A DNA stretch of 64,000 nucleotides, from contig NC_080719.1 of the NCBI RefSeq assembly GCF_019097595.1, positions 10,673,501 to 10,737,500 on the forward strand. Reading direction: 5' to 3'. Of this stretch, positions 15,201-27,300 are shown in pieces (within the stretch, counting starts at the first letter, position 1; the number at the start of each line of letters is the position of its first letter). Position numbers and translations under genes: made by a program. Source of the stretch: Hemibagrus wyckioides. Taxonomy: Eukaryota; Chordata; Actinopteri; Siluriformes; Bagridae. The notes beneath the pieces are model-generated. The model did no database searches and was not told the DNA's origin. It worked only from the letters and a program-made list of their open reading frames with translations.

Positions 15201-16845
15201 AAAGTAAATTCTCCCTGGAACAATATTATGAAGAAATCTTGAGAGTCACCAGACTCAAAATGGACACCATCCTCATCTGGGTGACACCAGAGAGTGAGAA
15301 TATAAAAAAATTCCTTTCGATAACTGTCCTACGTAGTGCAATTATTTAAGTAGGAAATTTATTCTAGTTTTAGCAAGACGTCATTTTTCAAGTGTTCACT
15401 AATAGAGACTTGAGGACAAAACTGTTTGTGGGAATCACAGTAAAAGTCATCGTCATGGTTTTTAAGTCGTACCATACACAGCAGTCACCTGTATCTCTAT
15501 GCTGTCCATGCGGGTTAATACATTAACATTCCTTCCTTATCCAACACCACTAGCTCCATTCTCTTTTATCAAGTTGCTGCGACACCATTTCAGGACATTA
15601 CCCCTCTCTAGTGCTCTCCTTCTGGAGTAGCATCTGACCCCAATTTCCTGGTCACTTCCTCAATCCTCATTTCATGTATATACAATAAGTTCAAAGTTAA
15701 ATAGTTAAATATGTTTTTTTAATCCCTGATCCTTGCATGTTCTTCTGACCTTGGTCATTTCCTCTGTTTCTGTTTAGACCTAGCCTACATTTTTGTTTAG
15801 GTCCTAAATGTTTTCCTGAATCTAAAAAGCTTGTTATACATGAAATAAAATAAAAAAAGAATTCTTATTTATGCTAACAAAGGAAAAATATGCAAACCAG
15901 ACAAATTAAAATAACACAATAATAAAATATATCATCTATAATGAGTGATGGCACCCTTTCTCGTTGTCAGTTACAGCATATGATTCCTACCTCTAGGTTT
16001 GTGGCATGCGATTGGCACTAAGCACTCCTCTTTGATGTGGGGTTTGAGTTCAGAGGTACAGCCTCCTGTGTGCTCTCCTTGATGATCCACACACACAACC
16101 ACACGGTAACGCAAACCTCGCCCACAGGTTACTGTACACTGGAAAAACACACACAAGAGATAATTACTTGTCATGCTTGACATTGTTTCTATTTTCTAAC
16201 ATCACAGAGCACTCTGCTGTTACTGTTTTAGGTGGGTGGATGGGTGGATGGATGGATGGATGGATAGTTAAAGGAATGGATTAGAGGTTGGTTGGGCAGA
16301 CAAATGGATAGAGACATAGATGTACAAATGGAAGCATGAAAGATCTGAATAAATTAATGGGTGGGCAGGTTAATGATGGATTAATGGATGGATGGAACGA
16401 GGGATAATTATGATAATTAATTACTTAGATGTGCAGGTATTTTTATTGTTTTTGTTATATGAATGATTGAACAAGTGCAGACAGATGATGAATACACTTG
16501 GATGGATATATAGATGGAATGGAAGGATGGCTTGATGGATGAACAAATTGATGGGCAGAACAATGTGTATGCATAGTTTATACCTGAGACCATTCCATTG
16601 CCAACCAATTAGGGCAATCAAAATTGTTGCAGCTCTGTTTAGAGACAGGCCGTGGGGAGTGTGTGCATTTCCATTCCTCAACCTGAACAATCTGGCCCTG
16701 CATGTCCTCCTCCACACACACTACACTGCGCTCCTGACTTCCACCTCCACATGACACTGAACACGATGTCCAGGGGTTCTGCTCCCACCTACATGCCCAC
16801 AAAAACACAGAAACATAGATTAACACACATATCTTTTCACCGGTT

Positions 16846-16885
<40 letters not shown>

Positions 16886-18824
16886 CAGCAGCAGTATTCC
16901 ATAAGTTCTGCCTTTCCAGTAAAAAGAACCAATCATCTTGTTTAAGATTTAATTGGAAATCGCCCTGCGTATCTGATTCTTCCACTGATCCACTCATACA
17001 CTGGTTTAGAGCTGCGTGTTGAATTTTTCTTATTTTTAAACCCTCCTACATTGTTCTCAAATTATTTCGATGACAGTCATGTAAATAATTACAGCTATGA
17101 GCAGAGTGTATGGTTTACACAGCAGCAAACTGGTGCTGGAACCATGCCAAACCTTCTGGCTTTGAACCAGCAGGTTTACACACAGAGCGACCCCAGATTG
17201 GGCTACCAGTGCCACCGCTGGGCCCTCGAGCAAAGGTAAGGTAATCTCCCTTTGAATAAGAGCATCTACTGAATGAATGCATGTAAACCAGGCTCAGTGT
17301 GGGGACCTACTTACCGTGGAAGAGGCTGGAAGTGATCGTAAGGCATGACCTCTTTGAAGCCATCACTGTGGAGGAAACAGGCTTTTTATAATGTCCATTC
17401 TCTAAACAAAATGTGCATACTTCACACAGTGTGAGTCATAAGGCCTCTAAAGTTTATTAGTTTGCACAAGTCAGTGTCAACCACACGATCAGTGTGTTCC
17501 CTTATAAAGTAAAATATTACACTCATCACAGAGTCTGTTGGTTTTGGCACACTTTTGGTGGTTTGGTGTGTGTGTGTGTGTGTGTGAACCAGCCTTTCGA
17601 GACAGGGCTCCATATTGCACTCCTTCAGCTTGGGTTTGGGTTTAGTGTTTTCTGGAAAGCTGTGACAGTGGTGATCTGTGACAGTTTTGTTGTAGCGGAT
17701 GTCCACACAGTCGGCAGAGTTTAGCTGGTAGCCTGAGAAGTGAATACTGAATTAGTACTGAATTCAAGATCCTGATCTGCATTAAAATTGGAAAATAAAT
17801 AGAAATCACACACAAGTACTAAAAACAAGATTATATTAGTCTCCCACCACTTCTACTATGAACTCTACCCAGCTTATTCATAAGGATTACTGAAATTTTA
17901 TTTATAAAGAGACAGTTTGGTATGTTTATTTATGAACGTGTGTATGACTGCTTGTTAAAATGTTTCTTTAATTGTTTCATTTAGTTAACAGGAATTTTAT
18001 TGGTAGGATACAAGGTATCCTAGTGACAGCTAGTGTATAAACACCATTTTCAAGTCAACAACCATTACATATATACTTAATATTCATGATTTAGGACTCA
18101 GGATCTTAACCTTGCTCCTGTCCTGCACGTTAGTGTTTTCCCTGCCCTAACACACCAACTTCAACTCAGGTAGAGCTGCTAATTAGCTGATCAACTGAAT
18201 CGGCCATGTTAAGAGTAAGGAATCCTCTAAAATGCCTTTTGAGGACAAGATTAAATATAAAAATATGACAGCAATGAAATCCATCATTGTATGATTTGTC
18301 TGTACTTTAGCAGCCATAGCGTTTTTCACCTCTCACTAACCTTCATGCTTAGTGAGAATCAGAAACCTTCATGCTTCATAGCAGAACAATCTCCACAAGC
18401 ACACGAATACTACATACTTACTGCAGATTCACTGTGCAAAAACCCCTGAGCCTTCTTACGGCTCCTCTTTTTTTTTATTAGGATGTGCTATATCTAAATC
18501 AATCTAAAACACTTGTTTCTCACATTTTCATTTTATATATTATATTCCACTGACAAATTGTGCTGTTAGTCTGCATTTTCTATCATCTAATTTCTTAGGT
18601 TTAAAGCAAGTTTTTCATTTAAAGGGGTTGATCTATATACAGAAGTTCTAATACAGCGTACGTTCCCTGTGTATCAATTGTTATAACTCCAAACATTGAG
18701 TTAACTCAGATAAAGAGTTTTCATGTTTAAAAATCAATAGGAAATAGGGTTTTTCATTCTCTGGTTATTGGATGAGTAAAGGAAAAAAGCCTACTGAGCC
18801 TGCTTAGAGCCTGCAGAGAAACTG

Positions 18825-18867
<43 letters not shown>

Positions 18868-21800
18868 GTTAGCCAGGATACATAATGTGCTTGTCCCGGG
18901 TGCCTGGTTTTGTGTTTTTTACCTCCTCCACATTTTACAGAACAGGGGAAGAAGTCTGTCTCTCTCCACTGATAGCGGATGGGCTGGTAGAACATGAACA
19001 TGACCACTGTGTCTTTAGGAGCCGCATACTTCATCTGAGGAAAAAGAAAAGAGAAAAGATGGATATCGTACATTTCACCCAACACACACAATAGTTAACA
19101 GCTCCTGTGTGAAACTGAAAAAACATTGAGCATTGTATTATAAGCTAAGAAAAGATCATGAGCAAATAATTCATACAGAGAGTATTTTAAGCCAAGCGAA
19201 CCATTCGTCCTGTCAGCTGTATGAAACTCCACATTGTGTTTAGAGCATTGCGTCTCTTCTCAAAAGCCTGAATGAGAGAAACTCAAATACACTATATGGC
19301 GCAAAGTATGCAGACACCTAACCATCACAGTCCGATGTACTTGTTAAACATCCCATTGAAGGCTTTTTTCAGGGATATGTGTAGTGCATTTGAGTTCTTT
19401 TGCAAAACAAGTCTTTTTTATGCAATAGCCATCTATTCATCCATTCACTTTCTGTAACACTTATCCTACACAGGATTGTAGGGATCCTGAAGCCTGTCGC
19501 AGCCTGTTGAGCACAATTACACTCACACACTCATTTGCATACACTAGACAATTTATAAATGCCAATCAGCTGACAATGCATGCCTTTGGACTATTGGAGG
19601 AAACAGGAGTTCCCAGAGGAAACCCCTAAAGCACAGGGAAAACATGCAAGCTCTGCACTCAGTGCAGAGGCATGAATCAAACCCCCAACCCCAGGGGTAT
19701 CCTACTGACTTTTGCAAAAGAAAATGTCAAATTTGATGGAGCATGCCCGAATTGGTTCATATAATTCTCAGTGTCTCAAATCAAACGTGCTTGCTACTCT
19801 TTTCCAAATCCCATCACCAGCTCACATATACATGCGAACTGAGGTCTGGCTGAATTATTTTTACTAGCCATATTCGTTAACTTGAACAGATGCTAGACAA
19901 TCTTTCCAGAATCAATCATACTAAGGGATGTGGAAACAGTGACAAAACTGAGCGAAATGCAGTACAGTGCAACAACAGTTATATAACTCTACTGTTCGCA
20001 CAACACACAGTCACGTTGCAGTTAAACACTTCAAGAGAAAATGAATCCACTTTATGAGCGATGAGAGAATACTATGGCTCATGGACAAAATGTTAGTCAG
20101 TGATTGTTTTGATTGTTTGGCGATGGTACAAACATGATGATTAATTACCAGAGACATTGTCAGGATACGATGATGACTAGGCTACATAAGTCAATGACCT
20201 TCCATAGTCTATTTTAAAACACATAACTAGCTGGTTATACTTGAGTTAAATTACATTACTTGCTGATTTTTCTTAGCATAGTTAATTGGGCATCTGTGTC
20301 CACCCTTGATTTCACTCTTGAGATCAGGATAGATTGATGATCTAGACACACTTTTACCCCTCTATCAGGTCACACCACATCCAATAAGAGTCTTAGAGCC
20401 TTATGTTTAGAAGTTAAAACTGCCGTGATAGAAATGTAACCATAAGTAATAAGGATAAAGCAAGCAAAATTGTTTAAAAAAAGTTCTCAACACACAAGGA
20501 ATTTTGTCTTCTAAGCTCTGTGGGTTGTTATCTGATAGAATCGAAAGATTGGAAACTGTGGGTGTTCTGGTTTCTGTTCATCTCAGATTAAATATGAGAG
20601 CACACACTGAGGTCTGTGGCTTAGTAGAAACAGAGAAGCAGCGGATTTTCCTTTCTATCGCCATCTAAGAAATTGAAGATATTAAAGAGAGCTCTTTCCT
20701 GATTTCAGTGAGAATGCATAGCCACAGCATAAAGTCTGCAATATTTATAAAACCACCAAGAGCATTTTTGATCAAGAAGAGAAGCTGTGAGTCCAGTCAC
20801 AGTAACTACACTGATTTACTGGCTTAAGCAAGTTGCCAGTAATTTACAGAGAAGAATAGTGTGAATTATGTCGCAATCCTGCTTTTGCATGTGCTTTTTG
20901 TTCTCAACAGCTGCCTTGTCTGGATCTCAAAAGACTGAAAGGGTCAGAGAGTATGAATCTGAAGCTCAATTAAAACTGCAAGTCAGGATGGTGAGAGGAG
21001 GCAAATAGTGCTCACAATATGACGATATTGTATATGATAGAACAAAATCCTGCAGATCTGTGAAGTAGGTCTTTGTAGAGGTAGCAGAAGAGAGAACTTT
21101 AGGTGTAATTTCAATCAATATGATTTGGTAGATTTAGCCAGATTGAGTACCTGGAATAGTTTTCTCCTCAGCCAATGGAAACTGAAACAACAATTCCACT
21201 AATTTGATTGGTGGAACAGTGTTCCAATGTGTATAGCAATCTGCTCGACATATAACATTCCACTTACTACAGTAGTGTTAGCATCAGCATCAGTAAACAA
21301 GGCAGTAGATCCTTTTCAGGAATATAACTTAATATGCAAATACAAAAGATGATGAAAACTAAGAAGGGAAGCCAAATTTATCTATTCAGCCATATTGTGT
21401 CCAAATTGTCACTTCTCTATACTGATTTTTTGTTTTGTTTACAGAACTGTTGTATAAAAGGAGTTTCACACTCAAAGTTGTGGGGTTATTCTGAATATCA
21501 GCACAGCTGTTCAGTATTCAGTATAACCTCACTCTTGCTCATGTGATATTGCTTAAAGAGGTTTGTTCATTTCAAAACCCAAGGATATTTCCTAAAATGC
21601 AATTCAAGATAATACAACAACCCAACATGTTGTACAATAATGTAGTCATACACACTCTTGTTTTTCTGCCCACCTTGACGGTGAAGTCTGCACTGAGCGG
21701 CCCATGGCAGCGCAGGATCTGTCTGTCAGCTTCTCTTCCTTTCTGATAATCCACAGTGCTGTTGGCCAGAGTGTATGAGCCTGGAGAGCTCAACACCAGC

Positions 21801-24309
21801 TCCTCTTTCCTGTCGCTTAGACTGTGAGCTTCAATTACTGAGACAAAGACAAACCAAGATTAGTAAAGGCAAGGGAAAATCTTTTGGATCCATGTTCTCC
21901 ATCATTTAGCCTGAGCTGTGCAAATATATTAGTGGTAACACAAAACAACACAAGACAACAGTACTGTACAGGAGCTTGACAATAGACAAAAAAAAGAAAA
22001 GAAAAGGTCTCTTACAGCCAGTTTAGAGTCAACATTACTGTGAAATTTAAGACTTCTTTTAAGAAGATGCTTCTTTTCACACCACATGTTTGGAATAATA
22101 TACAGGGGTCACAAGTATCACTTGGCTAGTAACACTAAGGGTCCCTGTCTTTTTAAGATAAATATAGAATTTTAATTTTGGCTTCCATTTCAGATTATTT
22201 GCTGTTAATGAATGTTTTAGATTTATTATTTTGAACTTCTCTGGAATCAAACCCAAATAGTCGAGAGAAAAATATGATATGAAGAAGCAAGTTTCTGGCT
22301 GATTTCTTTGTAGACCAGACTGTAGATTCATCAAGACCATCAGTGACAGTAGTATCAGGTGATTACACCAAATGCAACGCTCATAGATTTTACATGCATT
22401 GAGAAAGGGTGTGTGAAATTCGGCTGAATGTGTGATGAATAGGAACAAGAGAGATTATTTACTCTATCCTCATATAAAAAGAATAAAATGTCCTTGAATG
22501 ATAAATTAAAATTCGATAGACTAAGCACACCTTGATCACTGCATGGATCTTCACAAAACGACAGACAACACAACCATAATTTTGTGGGGGTTTTTTGTTT
22601 GTTTGAATGAACCCAGTAGAGCATTACGGAGATATTTTGAATTAGATATGTGTGTGTGTGTGTGTGTAATATTTTGCCCTGCATTATTCTTTTTATGCCA
22701 TCAGTAAGACCTTGAAATATAATGCATTCCTCAACAGTAATAATTAGATTTTTGAGCTATAAACAGATATTAGATGTTAGCCCTCATTTCTAATATCACT
22801 GTATAAATGTATACTCCACAGACTGAACCATCACTTAGTGTGTAAATGCTGTTTAAATATATTCAAAAATTTTCAGTCAGCAGGATTATTTTAGTGGGAT
22901 AAAGTAAATATGAATAAAGTTTCTAGAGAACTACGAAAAAAGGACTAAGAATATACTGGGACTGACACTAAGGACATATATGACATTATTAATCATTATT
23001 AGTTGTAACCTCTACAAACAAAAGCATGAAAAAAACTTCTATATATATATAGATGCCAGATTATATATATACACTATATTGCCAAAAGTATTCGCTCACC
23101 CATCCAAATAATCAGAATCAGGTGTTCCAATCACTTCCATGGCCACAGGTGTATAAAATCAAGCACCTAGGCATGCAGACTGTTTTTACAAACATTTGTG
23201 AAAGAATGGGTCGCTCTCAGGAGCTCAGTGAATTCCAGCGTGGAACTGTGATAGGATGCCACCTGTGCAACAAATCCAGTCGTGAAATTTCCTCGCTCCT
23301 AAATATTCCACAGTCAACTGTCAGCTGTATTATAAGAACGTGGAAGTGTTTGGGAACGACAGCAACTCAGCCACGAAGTGGTAGGCCACGTAAACTGACG
23401 GAGCGGGATCAGCGGATGCTGAGGAGCATAGTGCAAAGAGGTCGCCAACTTTCTGCAGAGTCAATCGCTACAGACCTCCAAACTTCATGTGGCCTTCAGA
23501 TTAGCTCAAGAACAGTGCGCAGAGAGCTTCATGGAATGGGTTTCCATGGCCGAGCAGCTGCATCCAAGCCATACATCACCAAGTGCAATGCAAAGCGTCG
23601 GATGCAGTGGTGTAAAGCACGCCGCCACTGGACTCTAGAGCAGTGGAGACGCGTTCTCTGGAGTGACGAATCGCGCTTCTCCATCTGGCAATCTGATGGA
23701 CGAGTCTGGGTTTGGCAGTTGCCAGGAGAACGGTACTTGTCTGACTGCATTGTGCCAAGTGTAAAGTTTGGTGGAGGGGGGATTATGGTGTGGGGTTGTT
23801 TTTCAGGAGCTGGGCTTGGCCCCTTTGTTCCAGTGAAAGGAACTCTGAATGCTTCAGCATACCAAGACATTTTGGACAATTCCATGCTCCCAACTGTGTG
23901 GGAACAGTTTGGAGCTGGCCCCTTCCTCTTCCAACATGACTGTGCACCAGTACACAAAGCAAGGTCCATAAAGACATGGATGACAGAGTCTGGTGTGGAT
24001 GAACTTGACTGGCCTGCACAGAGTCCTGACCTCAACCCGATAGAACACCTTTGGGATGAATTAGAGCGGAGACTGAGAGCCAGGCCTTCTCGTCCAACAT
24101 CAGTGTGTGACCTCACAAATGCGCTTCTGGAAGAATGGTCAAAAATTCCCATAAACACACTCCTAAACCTTGTGGACAGCCTTCCCAGAAGAGTTGAAGC
24201 TGTTATAGCTGCAAAGGGTGGACCGACGTCATATTGAACCCTATGGATTAGGAATGGGATGTCACTTAAGTTCTATATATATAGTATATATAGAACTTAA
24301 TAGTATATA

Positions 24310-24389
<80 letters not shown>

Positions 24390-27300
24390 CCCTGGGAGAT
24401 ATTTTTATTTTTTATGATGGATTTTTCTTGTTGTTGTTTTTTGTTATCTTTTATCATAATGTTGGGCACAATTTCTAAGATGATGTTTTCTTTTTTTATT
24501 CCCACTACCTGAAAATGTTCCCAACATCATTATACTGAAAACTATATTTTAAAAAAAGCATATTATTCCAAACAGAATGTCAGCTGATGATTGAGCTTTA
24601 ACAAGTCTCTTTAAACCACAGATTTGAGTTGGAACTTGGTGGAACATTTGCGTGTCAGTGAACACGAAGCACAAAAGGCAGCCTCTGATCCAATTTCATG
24701 TCAAGCAGCATTCACTCCTATCGTTGGATGTGATTATTTTGTCAGTGTGGCTTATTTGCATATTGATTCTTGTAAACTCATGTAATTAATAATGATAACA
24801 CTTGCCGATTCAATATAAACATGAAAGCAAATCTCCTACAGTATGATCAGCTTCCTTTTGATTTTTTTCCGTGAGAGGATTTATCCATAAAAGCACAATT
24901 TAGAAAAGTTTAGCATGACTTATAACCCAAGACCAGTTGCCTTTGAACGCACTGCTAGCAGGTGCCGCTGGAATAATGAGACAAAGATGTTTGGCTGCTC
25001 TCTAACAGAGCTGTTTTCAATCTGTCCCCACATCATAGAGAAAAAAAGTCATCAAGCTAGAGATTTGTTTCTGTAAATCAATATGAACAATAAGAGGCTG
25101 AGCGCTTTGTGTAGAAACTTCCCACAAACAAGTAAACGTAACAACATTTCAAATCATGGTGTAATCATATTCAGGTGCTTGTCATTAAAGTAGTAAATCT
25201 CTCCTGTTGTTCGTCTTGTGTATGTTTTCCTACTAATATATTGCTGTGTGTTTGTGGTAGAATGCATTGGGCCTTTCCCAAAACATGGTTTTCATTTGGG
25301 AGCAATCGAATTGCTAACGCTTTTGCCATTATTTATGGTTGCACACACTCCACAAAGCAGGGTTTAGGGTTCTATACACGCAGTAAAGGGACGTTTATTG
25401 TCATATGCACTCAAACTCTCCACACAGCAGCATACAGGGTCACACACGCGCTCACGCTCGGCGCATTAAGCCTTTCCCAAAACAAGCTTTCCATTAAATC
25501 CATTGCTAATGGAAATCTCTCTCAGCATGGTAACAGTAACCGTGGCCCCATCCACAGGAAATCTGATTATCCATCTCTAACTTGCTTCTGATAATATTTA
25601 GTTTCTCTGGAGTTCACGAACTTGACTGCTGTGCACTGTACCATTGGCAGTGTATGTGTTGTCTCTTTCCATTGTCTACCTTTTTGTCTCCAGTGGACAT
25701 TTCCACATCCACATTGTAAGTCTCCTGGTAAATGATCTGTGAAAACACATCATGGCAGATTTCCAAAGTCTTACACACTGTATTCATTTCAGATGGGGAA
25801 AATGGAGGGGTTGTAACAGTGCAGGTGAATGTGTGTGTGTGTGTGTAAGCATATATGTGTCTCTGTGACTATATGTGTACAGTATATTCTAGTGCAGGGA
25901 CATGGGAAGTGGGGATGCTGAGTGGGCTGCAACATTCCTTCAGTGGACACTAAACAATTATAGCATTGCTTTCCTAGTCGCTGAATAATGTTGGGGCTCA
26001 GCAACTACACTCCCAAGATCAGAGACTACTTTCTCCGTGCTCTCATGGCGACCATTCATGGACTGTGCAGTAACATCATTTTCTCAGTCTGCAATTTATC
26101 AAAAAAAGCTCTGATATTTCCAAGCATGTTTTAGAAACAGCCAGTGAGAGTCTGAGAGGAAATCACATTCATATGCGAAGTACATCACTGAACCCAGTAA
26201 ATCATGCTTCTATGTCTTCTTGTTTCTGTACAGAACAGTCACAAAGTCATATGATACACAGCTCCCATGTTTGTTTTCATGAGAAAGCAGGATTCAGGGA
26301 TTAGGCAGGGTGGGGATCTCTCCAGGTGAAAAATTGTGTAGGCCACAAAACAACAGAGCACAAGGTACAGGAAAAGGTATAGTGAAAAGGTCAGTGATGC
26401 TTAGATTTTGAAAGGTGTTAAGTGTGCATTTGGACTTGCAACTGCATAAAAAATAATAGCAAACATGTATGCTGCTTAAAATTCCAGCATTTCCATCCTA
26501 AAACATCTTCCAGCTTCCCTGGGAACAATATAACACATCAATATAATGTTATTTTTGGCATTCACATCAGATTATTTGCTGTTAACAACAACTACGTGGA
26601 AACAAACTCAACAGCACCACCAGTGGTGATAAGAAAAATACACCAAACCCTATAAAGAAGCAAGGCTGTGGCTGATTTCTTCCCAACCCAGACTGATTCA
26701 TGCAACCTGTTGTTGCTAGTGTGTCAGGTAATTACACAGATTAAAAACACCCCCTAAATATGCGCGCCGTTTAAGCAGACATTTTCCAACCTGTTTCAGT
26801 GATACCCCTGTAACATCCAGCACTGAATATGAGAAGGTATTTGTCACCAATCTTATGAAAGTGAATAAGGTGGATTGTTTATGCCATTATCCTAAAATCC
26901 CTTAAAACTAAAAATCCCTTTAAAACTGATTAATTTCCAGTGTCTAATCAAAGTAGAAATTATGCATAATGTAATTATATTGTTTTCTGCTTTCCAGGAA
27001 AACGCTACAACTTCTCTATTTACCATGTTTGGTGTTTAGAGAAAACATGGCATGAATCCATGAATTTGACTTAGTGTTAGTGCTAGTGTATGTGTGTGTG
27101 TGTGTAAAATAGTTTATCCCACATCATTTGTTTTATCCCTTTGAGACTTCATGATGTAATGCAATTCCGCAACCTGAATAGTTTAAACAAGCTATTGATA
27201 GATTTTAGCAAAATAGGTGGAAAAAGAATTTTCCATCTAGCACGCTTCCAAATAACCAAGGTTATTTTCCCAGTTTGTTTTAGATTAATCCGTACTGGAC

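Larger units (their letters stand above)
8884..15990. other. Intron between exons k and l (7.1 kb)
   Basis: Contains two G-poor tracts (9430-10335 and 11225-11690), a SINE at 11690-11862 and a SINE tail at 12910-13038. The 13040-15990 stretch has pyrimidine-rich runs (13730-13880, 14800-15060) but no gene or repeat that I recognise. Confidence 0.85.
16789..17314. other. Intron between exons i and j (526 bp)
   Basis: Holds an (ATC)n microsatellite 58 nt from the exon j acceptor and a decayed SINE at about 17085-17285. Nothing else. Confidence 0.85.
19035..21673. other. Intron between exons f and g (2.6 kb)
   Basis: Contains a Tc1-like end at 19290-19385 and a minus-strand SINE at 19432-19705. 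From 19710 to 21673 I recognise nothing. Confidence 0.85.

Noticed and set aside
16578..16997. Methionine run (M13) at the front of the exon j reading frame
   Set aside because: It is the (ATC)n microsatellite in the intron; the exon begins after the acceptor at 16788.
23529..24158. 209-residue reverse-strand frame
   Set aside because: It is the antisense shadow of the transposase at 23206-24237 and the same shadow appears over the broken copy at 2021-2560.
24266..24505. Frame rich in Ile-Tyr, and similar ones at 52629-53095
   Set aside because: Translation of TA repeats only.
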